DNA of 64,000 nucleotides from Phenylobacterium sp. Its GTDB lineage: Bacteria; Pseudomonadota; Alphaproteobacteria; Caulobacterales; Caulobacteraceae. The position numbers and the translations under genes are program-made. The stretch is taken from positions 337,950 through 401,949 of the forward strand of contig NZ_SCVD01000021.1 of the NCBI RefSeq assembly GCF_004297125.1, in the 5' to 3' direction. Of this stretch, positions 47,376 through 56,388 are shown in pieces (the first letter of the stretch is position 1; each line of letters begins with the position of its first letter). A model generated the notes under the pieces. That model was given only the letters and a program-made list of their open reading frames with translations, did not search any database and was not told the origin of the DNA.

Positions 47376-48870
47376 CCGCCGGCGCCTTCGGCTTACGTAA
47401 CAATAGGATCAGCGGCGCCATTAGGATGCATAACCAGTAGAGGAGATGAAAACTGTCGATGTAAGCGACCATCGCCGCCTGCCGCACGACGCCGCGTGCG
47501 AAACTGGCAAGCCCTTGCACGGTGGTGAGGTCCACGCCGGCGGCAACGATGTTCTGATTGTCCGGCGTCGCCTGCTCGAGCAGGCGTGATTGTACGATCT
47601 TGGAATTATAGATTTGCAGCGCCCCGACCATGGATATGCCGACGCTGCTGCCGACGTTGCGCAACAGGGTGAAGAGCGAGGCCGCTTCCGTCCGTAGCGT
47701 AGGGGCGATGGTGGCGAAGGCGAGCGCGGAGAGCGGGACGAACACCAGGCCGACCCCCAGCCCCTGCAGGAAGCCAGCGAACAGCACCAGCCGCTCGTCC
47801 ATCTGCAGAGAAAAGTGCGACATCTCGAAATAGGACCACCCGGTCAAGCCCACGCCGAGCAGCACGATGATCCGGCTGTCGATCCGCCCCATCAACCGTC
47901 CGACCAGGAACATCGCCAGGAAAGACCCCACGCCGCGCGGGATCTGAACGATCCCGGTGTGCAGCACCGGATAGCCGAGCAGGCTCTGCAGGAGCGTCGG
48001 CAACACCGCAGCCCCCGCGAACAGAAGGATGCCGACGAAGATGATCATCATCGAGGAGACGATGAAGTTCCTGTCGCTCAGGATCCGGCGGTCGAACAGT
48101 GCGCCGTGCGCAGTGGTGGCCAGGTGCGCGACGAATACCCACAAGCCGAGCAGGCAGACCGAAAGCTCGATCCAGATTTCGGTCGAGGCGAACCATTCCT
48201 GACCTGGCCCGCGGTCCAAGAGCGCCTGTAGGCCCGCAAGCCCCAGGGCCAGGGCGACATAGCCGAAAATGTCGAATTTGCGAGCGACCTTCGACCGTTC
48301 GGCCGGCAACGCCGCGCCGATCATGAAGAACGCGACCACGACCAGGGGCAGGTTCATGAAGAACACCCAGCGCCAGTTGAGGTTGTCGGTAAGCCAACCC
48401 CCGAGCACAGGGCCGATGATGGGCCCAAGCACCGCGCCCATTCCCCAGATCGACATGGCCTGGCCATGCTTATGCGGAGGATTAATGTCGAGCAGGATCG
48501 CCTGCGCCATTGGGATAAATATCGCGCCGCATCCACCCTGAAGCACCCGGAAAGCGACCATAGCGAAGATATTACTGGCAATCCCGCACAGCATCGACGC
48601 GACCCCGAAGCCGACGATGGTGGCCAGCATCAGGTTACGACGCCCGAACCTGCTCTCCAGCCAGCCGATCGCCGGCGTCACCAGGACGCCGGCGAGGAGA
48701 TACGATGTCAGGACCCAACTAACCTGGTCCTGGGCGGCGGCGGTGCTGGCGCGGATCTGCGGCAGGATGACGTTGGCGATAGTCGATGCGATGGACGAAA
48801 GGATCGTCGCCAGGATCACCGCCGCGGTGATCAGCGTTCGCTGGGCGGGAGTGATCTCCCCGGCGTTCAC
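47368..48870 (-). CDS. EmrB-type MFS drug transporter (DHA2, 14 helices)
   Basis: A 500-residue inner-membrane H+ antiporter of the DHA2 family. Signatures: first helix ILATILSSIASTIANVILPQI; motif A-like GWLESRFGRRNLML; motif C region AVLGPIIGPVLGGWLTDNLNWRWVFFMNLP, typical of EmrB; and a C-terminal helix pair near LLYWLCILMAPLILLLRKP. The start overlaps the EmrA gene by four bases (ATGA). It extrudes hydrophobic compounds or uncouplers; the actual substrate is unknown. It is the intact counterpart of the broken DHA2 gene at 9542. Confidence 0.93.
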   Translation of the reverse strand: MNAGEITPAQRTLITAAVILATILSSIASTIANVILPQIRASTAAAQDQVSWVLTSYLLAGVLVTPAIGWLESRFGRRNLMLATIVGFGVASMLCGIASNIFAMVAFRVLQGGCGAIFIPMAQAILLDINPPHKHGQAMSIWGMGAVLGPIIGPVLGGWLTDNLNWRWVFFMNLPLVVVAFFMIGAALPAERSKVARKFDIFGYVALALGLAGLQALLDRGPGQEWFASTEIWIELSVCLLGLWVFVAHLATTAHGALFDRRILSDRNFIVSSMMIIFVGILLFAGAAVLPTLLQSLLGYPVLHTGIVQIPRGVGSFLAMFLVGRLMGRIDSRIIVLLGVGLTGWSYFEMSHFSLQMDERLVLFAGFLQGLGVGLVFVPLSALAFATIAPTLRTEAASLFTLLRNVGSSVGISMVGALQIYNSKIVQSRLLEQATPDNQNIVAAGVDLTTVQGLASFARGVVRQAAMVAYIDSFHLLYWLCILMAPLILLLRKPKAPADA

Positions 48871-49940
48871 ACGCCGTCTCCGGATTTGGCCGGCGGATGA
48901 GCGCGCGTGTCCACCTTAACCTTACCGCTCAGGCCGACGGCCAGCGCAACGTCGGCCGGCGCCTCGTCGAAGGCGATGCGTACGTTCAATCGCTGCACTA
49001 CACGGACCCAGTTCCCGGTGGCGTTCTCGGCGGGCAAGACAGCGAAGCTGGAGCCGGTGCCGGGCGACAGGCTTTCCACATGGCCGCGGAAGGATCGGTG
49101 GGGGTAGGCGTCGATCTGGATGTCGGCCGTGTGTCCGGGCCGCAGCAAACCCAGCTGATTCTCCTTGAAGGCCGCATCCATCCAGGGTCGGCCAGAGATC
49201 AGCCAGAAGACGGTCTGCGCCGGCTGCACATAGGAGCCAACCTGCAGCTGGGATACGCGTGCCACCACGCCATCGGCCGGCGCGACCACCTCAGTGTGGG
49301 CAAGGTCGTTACGCGCCTGTTCGAGCGCGGCCCGAGCCTTCTGCACCAACGGGTGCTCATCCGCCGAAATGTCGGGATCGCCGCCGAGGTCGGCCAGGGC
49401 GGTGGCCTGCGCCTGCGCCTGTGCAAGGAGTTGGCGCTCGGCGACGGTCGCGGCGTTGGCCGCCTGGTCGACATCGCGTTGTGAAGCGACGCCGGCGTTG
49501 AAGAGGTTTCGCTGCCGAACCGCCTCGCTCCGCGTGTAGGCGGCGTTGGCCTGGGCGACGCCCTGGTCGGCGAGGCTCTGACGATAGGTCGCGCGCAGGC
49601 CCGCAACGCGCAGCCGAGCACTCGCCAGTTCGGCTTCCGCGCGGCTCACGGCCGTCTTGAAATCCGAGTCGTCCAAACGGAACAGAACGTCGCCGGCGTG
49701 TACGTGCTGGTCCTCCTTGACGAGTATATGCACGACGCGGGCGCGGACGCTGGAACTGATCGGAACCCTCGCGGCGGCGACGGTGGCGTTGTCCGTGGAA
49801 ACCAACCCGGCGTTCATCAGCAGCCAGCCGGCAATCGCCAGTGCGACGAGCACCGGCGGCACGATCATCAGCAGCAGCCGGCGCCGGTCCAAGGCGCGCA
49901 GGCGCTGGCCGAGGCTAGCGCCGGGGGGGGATGGATCCAT
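48867..49940 (-). CDS. EmrA-type periplasmic adaptor (HlyD family)
   Basis: A 357-residue adaptor with one N-terminal helix (LLLMIVPPVLVALAIAGWLLM). The first lipoyl half is TVAAARVPISSSVRARVVHILVKEDQHVHAGDVLFRLD, a long coiled-coil hairpin (about 75-190) follows, and the second lipoyl half is EVVAPADGVVARVSQLQVGSYV. The beta-barrel has the family DAAFKENQLGLLRPGHTADIQIDAYP. It is the first gene of the operon. The 94-base gap to the divergent LysR gene is AT-rich and should hold both promoters. Confidence 0.92.
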   Translation of the reverse strand: MDPSPPGASLGQRLRALDRRRLLLMIVPPVLVALAIAGWLLMNAGLVSTDNATVAAARVPISSSVRARVVHILVKEDQHVHAGDVLFRLDDSDFKTAVSRAEAELASARLRVAGLRATYRQSLADQGVAQANAAYTRSEAVRQRNLFNAGVASQRDVDQAANAATVAERQLLAQAQAQATALADLGGDPDISADEHPLVQKARAALEQARNDLAHTEVVAPADGVVARVSQLQVGSYVQPAQTVFWLISGRPWMDAAFKENQLGLLRPGHTADIQIDAYPHRSFRGHVESLSPGTGSSFAVLPAENATGNWVRVVQRLNVRIAFDEAPADVALAVGLSGKVKVDTRAHPPAKSGDGV

Positions 49941-50034
49941 GAGAAAACTGTTCCGCCGCGATGGATGCGATCACTTGGGGACACGGATACGGTTGACAGC
50001 TGATTGAGCCAATTGATATTTCATCACGATTAAA

Positions 50035-50979
50035 ATGAACGATGTTCAATTCAAATCGCTGGATCTCAATCTCTTCAGAACCTTCCTGGCTGTGCTGGAA
50101 TGCCGAAGCGTCAGCATCGCCGCCCGCGACCTATCTATAACGCCATCGGCTGTCTCGCACGCGCTCACCCGGCTTCGTGCCGCGCTCGGCGATCCGTTGT
50201 TCGAGCGCCGAGGGGGCGGAATGACGCCCACCCCCTACGCCATAGAGCTAGGCCGCCGCGCCGCGCCGGCCCTGGAAGGCCTTCGCAGCGCCATTGAACC
50301 GTTGATCTTTGAGCCACGGGACTCGGAGCGCCAGTTCGTGCTCACCGGAGGCTCCTACGCGGCGGCCGTCATCCTGCCGAAGCTGCTCGATAAAATACGG
50401 GAAACCGCGCCTCGCGTGCGCATTCGGTTCCTGCCGATCGCGGCGGATTTCGTCGATTCGGTCGAGCGGGGGCGTGTCGATATCGCCTTCGGAACTGGCC
50501 CGCCGCGCTCGGCGCGGGTGGAGTGGTTGCCCTTGCTCCTGGACGACATGGTCTGGGTGGCGCGGCGCTCCCACCCGCACGTGCGCGCGCCGCTGACCAT
50601 GGCGATGCTGTTGCGGGCGCGCCACGTCGTGCTCGATAACCTGCGCCCGGTCGTCGGCGATGAGTATCACGAAGCCCAGTTCCTGCTGGACGAGGTGCGG
50701 GAATTGCGGACCGCCCAGGCGCTCGATTTTGAGGATGGACGGGTGGTCGCCAGCGCGTCCGACCTTTCCCACGCCTTCACCGCGGTCCTAGGATCCGACG
50801 CGGTAACCCTTACGCTGCGCCGCTATGCGCAGGCTGCCGCTCCGGGAGTCATACAATTGCTTGAGCCGCCGCACCGCACGCCCAAGGTGACGATCGGCGC
50901 GGTCTTCGCCAGTGGTCGCGATCTCGGCGTCAACTGGCTCCTCGAGCAGATTAAGGAGTTTCTGGCTAAAGACAGGTGA
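50035..50979 (+). CDS. LysR-family regulator divergent from the EmrAB operon
   Basis: A 314-residue regulator. The winged HTH reads LNLFRTFLAVLECRSVSIAARDLSITPSAVSHALTRLRAALGDPLFERRGGGMTPT. The effector domain (about 95-300) has two alpha/beta lobes with RVDIAFGTGPP between them. Its divergent position next to the emrA gene is the usual arrangement for a LysR activator controlling the neighbouring operon and itself. The inducer is unknown. The ATG lies in the sequence AAAATGAACG, with a weak ribosome binding site. Confidence 0.9.
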   Translation: MNDVQFKSLDLNLFRTFLAVLECRSVSIAARDLSITPSAVSHALTRLRAALGDPLFERRGGGMTPTPYAIELGRRAAPALEGLRSAIEPLIFEPRDSERQFVLTGGSYAAAVILPKLLDKIRETAPRVRIRFLPIAADFVDSVERGRVDIAFGTGPPRSARVEWLPLLLDDMVWVARRSHPHVRAPLTMAMLLRARHVVLDNLRPVVGDEYHEAQFLLDEVRELRTAQALDFEDGRVVASASDLSHAFTAVLGSDAVTLTLRRYAQAAAPGVIQLLEPPHRTPKVTIGAVFASGRDLGVNWLLEQIKEFLAKDR

Positions 50980-51378
50980 GCAGGGGGTCCACGGCCGGAT
51001 CACGCGCCAGGAGTCATGCTCCCCCGCCCAGAAGGGCGGCGAAAATGGTCTCCGAGTCGAAGCTCGGTAGCCCAGCCATTCCACCGCGCCATTCGCGGTG
51101 GACGAGCGCCGCGCTCTGCGTCGATCTGAAGATCGACCGCTGCCGAACGGCTGAATAGGCATTCTAAGCCCGTTTCACCGACAAGATCTAGTTTGCCTCC
51201 GCATTTCGTCCCGCAGCCGGATTGGTCCGGCAACGATACATGACCTCGTGGGGTGGCGCCTTTACAGGCCCGGCGGAGCTTGGCAAGGTGGGCAATATTG
51301 ACCCACTTCTCTGCACTCCGGAAACGCCGGAAGCTGCTAGAGCGCGGCGCACGTGAAGCTCAAGCGGAACGCACTCAA
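50980..51378. other. 399-base gap, nothing recognised
   Basis: No conserved domain, RNA or clear regulatory repeat is visible between the LysR gene and the Usp gene. Confidence 0.4.
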
Positions 51379-51852
51379 ATGTATAAGCGAGTCCTGCTCG
51401 CCTACGACGGATCGATCGAAGGTCGATCGGCGCTTCGCGAGGGGGCGTTGCTGGCCAAACACTGTGAAGCCCGGGTGTTTCTGCTGTCGATTGTGGCGGA
51501 AACTGCCGGCGTAAGACTTGCCGAAAGCGTCTATGCAGGCGTCATCGCCAAGGAAGGCGAGGTCTACCAAGGCATACTCGATGAAGGCGCGGAAAGGCTG
51601 AAGCAATTGGGCCTGTCGGCGGTGGCCGCGCTGGAATTCGGCGAGCCGGCGCCCACCATTGCAGGCTTCGCGAGGCGGGTGGAGGCCGATTTGGTTGTGG
51701 TCGGCCATAGGCATCGCGGCGCGCTGGAACGATGGTGGACAGGCAGCACCAGCGCCCATCTTCTTGACCTCGTCGAGTGCAGTCTGCTTATCGCGAAGGA
51801 CACCAGCGCGGATGAGGGGCTGCAGGCGAAGACCCCGGTCGGTCGCTCGTAG
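51379..51852 (+). CDS. UspA-type universal stress protein
   Basis: A 157-residue cytoplasmic Usp domain protein: MYKRVLLAYDGSIEGRSALREGALLAK (first strand with nucleotide-contacting Asp). The ATP-binding motif lies in VVVGHRHRGALERWWTGSTSAHLLDLVECSLLIAKD (GH-x-G pattern with the Ser/Thr after). It is intact and about 60% identical by eye to the broken copy at 33414, including the unusual ERWW. Usp proteins support survival under stress. The start follows family alignment; its ribosome site is weak. Confidence 0.85.
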   Translation: MYKRVLLAYDGSIEGRSALREGALLAKHCEARVFLLSIVAETAGVRLAESVYAGVIAKEGEVYQGILDEGAERLKQLGLSAVAALEFGEPAPTIAGFARRVEADLVVVGHRHRGALERWWTGSTSAHLLDLVECSLLIAKDTSADEGLQAKTPVGRS

Positions 51853-52320
51853 ACCTACGGGCGGCTCGGCGTCGGCCACATCCTGACGGTGAACTGCACC
51901 CGCGAGTGCCTGGCGCTGGTGGCCGACACCTCGCTGTCGGGACGCAGGGTGGCGCGCGAGCTGGACGCCATCATCGCTCAGCGCGGGCGCCCGGATATGA
52001 TCGTCAGCGACAACGGCTCAGCCTACCGCTCCAAGCTCTTCGTCAAGACCCTGCAGACCGCCGGCGCTCGGCCTTGCCGTTGGTCTTGGGGGTAATGAGA
52101 CGCTCTTCCGCTCGCTGCCTCATGCTCGCACCGCGCTGGAGAACTGGCGGCGGGACTACAACGAAGCCCGGCCTCACTCGAAGCTCGGCTGGCTGACGCC
52201 CAGGGACTACGCCAGAGCCATATCCGGAGACGCCGGCCGGCACGCTGCGGACCCTGACCTCTCCGCGCGCCGGCCTCTTCCAACACCAGCCGAGCAAGGC
52301 TCAGATCAACCCAGGACTCT
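51853..52320 (+). mobile_element. IS3/IS481 transposase fragment mosaic
   Basis: The left part reads TRECLALVADTSLSGRRVARELDAIIAQRGRPDMIVSDNGS, an IS3 OrfB core. It then passes in frame to AYRSKLFVKTLQTAG, an IS481 motif. On the opposite strand at 52060-52100 LITPKTNGKAER, another transposase signature, is legible. The end is again IS3: HARTALENWRRDYNEARPHSKLGWLTPRDYA. No frame is complete. It is a recombined graveyard. Confidence 0.65.
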
Positions 52321-52351
52321 CGTTATCGCTGGATGAGAATTGGGGGTCATG

Positions 52352-53697
52352 TGTAGACGACCTCCAAGACGCAAGGGTGAAATTGACGTTCGGCGCTCGG
52401 TCGAGTGCAGTCATGTGTTCGGCCTGTTGCTGCAGCGGTCGAGGCTGCTGGCCTTGATGAAGTCCGCGGACTGGCTCCCTAATCACGTCAACGCGCTCGA
52501 AGCGCTCTGACCCCCTGGGTTTGACTGGTCCCCGGCTGCGGCCGGTTCGTCATCACGTCTCATCACTCTGGCGTCTACGGCGTCGGTCCGGGTGACCGTC
52601 GCCGATCTCTAAGCTGCTGCGGGCTTGTAGACCTCCTGCCGGGCCATCAGCACCCAGGCGATCCGCGCCGTCTTGTTCGCCAGCGCGACGGCGGCGGCCT
52701 TCGGCTTCTTGCGCTCGAGAAGGCCCTGGATCCAGGCGCCGCCGACACCGCGTTGGCGGGCCATACGGAGCACGGCTGTCGCTCCGACCACCAGCAGGCG
52801 TCGCAGATAGCCGTCGCCCATCTTGCTGATCCCGGCCTGCCGCTTCTTACCCCCGCTGCTGTGAGCGCGAGGCGTTAGACCGAGCCAGGCGGCGAACTGG
52901 CGCCCCGATCGGAAGAGGGCGGGGTCGGGCGGACTGGCGGCCAGGGCGCTGGCGGTGATCGGCCCGATGCCTGGGATCGTGGCGAGCCGCCGGCTGGTGG
53001 CGTCCTGCCGATGCCAGGCGAGGATCTGATGCTCCAGTCGTTCAATCTCCGCCCGAAGCGTCTCCAGCTGCCCCGCGAGTCCCCGGAGCGCGGCCTGCGC
53101 CAGCTCCGGCAACCGTTCCTGCTCCAGGATCAGTGACCTCAGCGCCGCCTGAACGCCTGCGGAGCCCTGCGCTGAAACCATCCCGAATTCGCCGAGGTGA
53201 CCCCGAAGTGCGTTGATCAGCATTGTCCTCTGGCGCACCAGGAGGTCGCGGGTTCTGTGCAGCATCAAAATCGCCTGCTGGGCCTCGGTCTTGACGGTGA
53301 CGAAACGCATGGTGGGCCGGGTGACGGCCTCCGCGATCGCCTCCGCGTCGGCGGCGTCCGTTTTGCCGCGCTTCACATAGGCCTTCACATAGGCTGGCGG
53401 CATCAGCCGCACCTCGTGGACGACCGCCATCAGCTGCCGGCCCCAGTGATGGGCCGACGCACAGGCCTCAATCCCGACCAGACAGGGCGACAAGCCCTCG
53501 AAGAAGGGAAGAACCTGGCTGCGTCGCAGCTGTTTGCGCACCACCACCACGCCTGCAGCGTCGATCCCATGTACCTGAAAGACGTTCTTCGCCAGATCCA
53601 GCCCGACGACGGCGACCTCTTGCATGATCCGCTCCCTAGACGTGACGTCCCTATCGACGACACATAAGCGAACCCGGTTGGGTGGAGGTCGTCCACA
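52352..53697 (-). mobile_element. IS110-family element with subterminal inverted repeats
   Basis: TGTAGACGACCTCCA at 52352-52366 and TGGAGGTCGTCCACA at 53683-53697 are inverted repeats matching at 14 of 15 positions. They enclose a complete IS110-type transposase gene. Such subterminal repeats are known for the IS1111 subgroup; classic IS110 elements lack them. The exact outer ends and the guide-RNA-like flank cannot be fixed by eye. Confidence 0.6.
52609..53625 (-). CDS. IS110-family transposase (DEDD), intact
   Basis: A 338-residue transposase. The RuvC-like N-terminal domain has the acidic residues in VVGLDLAKNVFQVHG (Asp), GIEACASAHHWGR (Glu) and GKTDAADAEAIAEA (two Asp). The C-terminal transposase_20 domain has IPGIGPITASAL, and SGRQFAAWLGLTPRAHSSGGKKRQAGISKMGD holds the serine nucleophile region. 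Length is typical and no lesions are seen, so the element may be active. In this family the enzyme is guided by a structured RNA from the element's end; the candidate non-coding flank here is 52367-52608 or 53626-53682. Confidence 0.92.
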   Translation of the reverse strand: MQEVAVVGLDLAKNVFQVHGIDAAGVVVVRKQLRRSQVLPFFEGLSPCLVGIEACASAHHWGRQLMAVVHEVRLMPPAYVKAYVKRGKTDAADAEAIAEAVTRPTMRFVTVKTEAQQAILMLHRTRDLLVRQRTMLINALRGHLGEFGMVSAQGSAGVQAALRSLILEQERLPELAQAALRGLAGQLETLRAEIERLEHQILAWHRQDATSRRLATIPGIGPITASALAASPPDPALFRSGRQFAAWLGLTPRAHSSGGKKRQAGISKMGDGYLRRLLVVGATAVLRMARQRGVGGAWIQGLLERKKPKAAAVALANKTARIAWVLMARQEVYKPAAA

Positions 53698-53960
53698 CCA
53701 TCACGTCAATCGCCGTCCCTGGATATGCTATCGGGATTTGGTCTTGGAGGTCACTCCGAGCCGTTTGCGTTCTAGGGCAAATGGCCGTCAAAGGCGGTCC
53801 GGGAAACATTGGGCACCCTTTCGACCTGAGCGTCGATCTTCCGGAGCCGGTCGATCCCGACGAGGTGACAGCGACTCTCTAGGACCGCGTGCTGACGGTG
53901 AAAATGGTCAAGGCCGCATGGGCGCGCGGTGAAGCAAGACGCGTTCCCGTGCGCAAAACC

Positions 53961-55580
53961 TCAATTCCTCCGAAACAGGCGAGCCAAGAAGGCGGCCAGG
54001 CCTACACCTGAGAGGATGACGATGGCGATCCGGCCGATCGCGGCGGCCTGATCGTCCTTCGCGACGATGACGACGGCTGCAGCGACGATGAGGGCCGCGA
54101 CCACGATCCCGAGCGAAACGGTATCGCTTGCCCGCCTGACCGCTCGCGGCAGATCGGCCAAGTCTGGACTTGAGACTTGGACGACAATGCCGTCACGGCT
54201 GATGCGGCCGATGCCGCGCCGGATCGCCTCTGGCCCGATGGCAAGGATCTGATCCAGTTCCTTGAACGTCCGGAAGGCGCGGGTGGCCAGCGCTTTAGGC
54301 GCAAACCGAGACGCGAAAGCCCGGACAACTACGGGCGCGATAGCGGCGACGACATCCAGATCGGGATCTAGCGTCCTCGCCAGGCCCTCAGCGATGCCCA
54401 GAGCGCGCATGAGGAGCAGCAGGTCCGGCGGCAAGGTCAATGCGTTTTCTCGGGCGATGGATATGAACTCGCTGATCGCCTCCGCAAGCCGTATTTGTCG
54501 CCCGGAATCGGCGGCGTAACGCAGGAAGAATTGCTCGACACCTTGTTCAAGGCCGGGCGGCGGGGGTCCGGAGCGGCCAGCCCATTCCATCAGCACATCA
54601 GAGACCGCCGCGACATCGGCATCCACGAGGGAGCCGAGGACCACGAGGACCTGCTCTCGCCTTTTCGCCGAGAGTCGCCCGACGGAGCCGAAGTCCAACA
54701 GCGCCAGACGACCGTCCGCAGTCACCAGAATATTTCCTGGATGAGGGTCCGCGTGGAACACCCCGTCCAGCAGGATCATGCCCAGCAGCCCCCTCGCGGC
54801 ATCGGGCGCCAGGGCGCGCGCCAAGGCAGGCTCTTCGTTGCGGAACGCGGCGTTAGGACTGCGGCCACGGATGCGGGCGCTGACCATGGTCCTTTCCGTG
54901 GTAAATCGCTCATGAACGAGCGGCACATGGAAGACGCTTGCGCGTCTGCGGACCTCCGTTTGATTGCGAGCTTCGATCCGAAAATCGATCTCCTCGAGAA
55001 GGGCTTCGCTGAGCTCCGTTACGACACGCACAGGCTGATGTCGACGCAGGCCCGGCGCGCGACGCTCGATGACGCGAGCAGCGGCCAAGAGTAGCCGCAG
55101 ATCAGCGCGCATGACCGCCTCGATCCCCGGTCTGCGAACCTTGAGCACGACGTCTTCACCGGTCATGAGCCGCGCAGCGTAGACCTGCGCGATGGACGCA
55201 GCCGCAATCGGCGTCGTCGAAAATTCGGCGAAAAGCTCTTCCGGCGGCGCGCCCAGATCGATCGTCAGCTGTTCGCGCAAATGGTCGAAGGGCACTGGAG
55301 CCACGTCGTCGTGAAGCCGGCCGAGCCGCTCGGTCAGCTCTGGCGGAAGCAGATCGGACCGTGTCGCGATGATCTGGCCTAGCTTCACGAATGTGGGCCC
55401 GAGTGCCTCAAGAGCCGCAACGAAGGCCTCGTATGCCGAGCCCTCGTTCGCCTCGTCGGAAGCCGCGCCCCGGAGCAGACCCAGCCGCACCAAAACAGGC
55501 CGCGCGGCTGTAGGGGCTAAGGTGTGGATCACCTTAGCGAGACGACGATAGTCGTTGGGCGAAAGGGTCAAGGGTGCCAT
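53961..55580 (-). CDS. AarF/UbiB-type protein-kinase-like ATPase
   Basis: A 539-residue member of the ABC1/UbiB kinase-like family. Motifs: the KxGQ segment FVKLGQIIATRSDLLPPEL, the alanine-rich loop PIAAASIAQVYAA, the ATP-binding Lys in VVLKVRRPG, the catalytic loop HADPHPGN, and the metal-binding LLDFGSVG. Two C-terminal helices (IVVAALIVAAAVVIVA and AIVILSGVGLAAFLARLF) anchor it in the membrane. Family members support isoprenoid-quinone synthesis or lipid handling. No ubi genes are adjacent, so this may be an accessory copy. It is intact in spite of the IS sequences on both sides. Confidence 0.9.
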   Translation of the reverse strand: MAPLTLSPNDYRRLAKVIHTLAPTAARPVLVRLGLLRGAASDEANEGSAYEAFVAALEALGPTFVKLGQIIATRSDLLPPELTERLGRLHDDVAPVPFDHLREQLTIDLGAPPEELFAEFSTTPIAAASIAQVYAARLMTGEDVVLKVRRPGIEAVMRADLRLLLAAARVIERRAPGLRRHQPVRVVTELSEALLEEIDFRIEARNQTEVRRRASVFHVPLVHERFTTERTMVSARIRGRSPNAAFRNEEPALARALAPDAARGLLGMILLDGVFHADPHPGNILVTADGRLALLDFGSVGRLSAKRREQVLVVLGSLVDADVAAVSDVLMEWAGRSGPPPPGLEQGVEQFFLRYAADSGRQIRLAEAISEFISIARENALTLPPDLLLLMRALGIAEGLARTLDPDLDVVAAIAPVVVRAFASRFAPKALATRAFRTFKELDQILAIGPEAIRRGIGRISRDGIVVQVSSPDLADLPRAVRRASDTVSLGIVVAALIVAAAVVIVAKDDQAAAIGRIAIVILSGVGLAAFLARLFRRN

Positions 55581-55667
55581 AGAGCCTCGATGCTTGATCG
55601 CTCCCCGCGGCGCAAGGCCGTGGGCGCGAACCGGTGCACCCCTCAGGGGTTATCTCTGGCGGCCCAT

Positions 55668-55775
55668 GTGGAGGATCAGCTTTTGACTAGCTACATCATT
55701 GGGGGTCTAAGCGCTCTGATGATTGTGGCGGGCATTGCGGGCCTGACTTTCGCCATTCGAGGCCTACGAGAATAG
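55668..55775 (+). CDS. possible 35-residue single-helix membrane protein
   Basis: From GTG 55668: a short polar start (VEDQLLTSY) and one hydrophobic helix IIGGLSALMIVAGIAGLTFAIRG. It is divergent from the UbiB-type gene and just left of an IS3 fragment. The helix is convincing, but start and expression are uncertain; it could be a chance frame. Confidence 0.3.
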   Translation: MEDQLLTSYIIGGLSALMIVAGIAGLTFAIRGLRE

Positions 55776-55791
55776 AATTCCGCGTGGCGAG

Positions 55792-56388
55792 GGCGTAACG
55801 TCTGCAAGGAATGCCTAGCCGGCGTGGCGCCGCCACGCAGGCGCCGGCCCCGTCGCCGTCTGACCTGGCCTCGGAAGACGCCCGTTTGCGGCGCGAGAAC
55901 GAGCGGCTGCGGATGGAGCGCGACATCCTAAAAGCCGCGCTCATCTTCGGATCGGCCTCCCGATGAAGTTCGGGTTCGTCGATGAGCATCGCGCGGTGTT
56001 GCCGGTTCGGGTGATGTGCGCGGTCCTGGGTTGTCGGCCAGCGGCTACTATGCGTGGCGCTCGCGGCCGGAGAGCCGGCGCGCAGCGGCCAACAGCGCGC
56101 TGACCGAAGAGATCCGCCGGATCCACGCCGACAGCAGCGGGACCTACGGCTCGCCTCCGGTGCATGCCGTGCTGCGCGACCACGGCCGCCACGTCGGGCG
56201 CTCGCGGATCGAGCGGCTGATGCGCCGGGCCGGCCTGCGGGGTCTTGCGGCTCTGCCCCGGCGCACGCGCACGACAGACAGCCGCGACGGCTATCCGATC
56301 GCGCCCAACCGCCGGCCGCAAATTCACCACCCAGGCGCCGAACCAGGTCTGGCTCGCCGACCTCACCTACATCCCCACCGGCGAGGCT
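55792..56388 (+). mobile_element. IS3-family fragment: OrfA end and most of OrfB
   Basis: OrfA ends with ARLRRENERLRMERDILKAALIF and a TGA that overlaps the OrfB ATG (55964). OrfB starts MKFGFVDEHRAVLPVRVMCAVLG, shifts frame, and continues SGYYAWRSRPESRRAAANSALTEEIRRIHADSSGTYGSPPVHAVL..., then QVWLADLTYIPTGE in another frame. It stops there: the next bases belong to a histidine kinase gene. The catalytic second half is missing. Confidence 0.8.

Noticed and set aside
53682..53882. 66-codon frame overlapping the IS110 right repeat (contains KGGPGNIGHPFDLSVDLPEPVDPDEV)
   Set aside because: The end looks protein-like, but the start lies inside the IS element; too little to call a gene.
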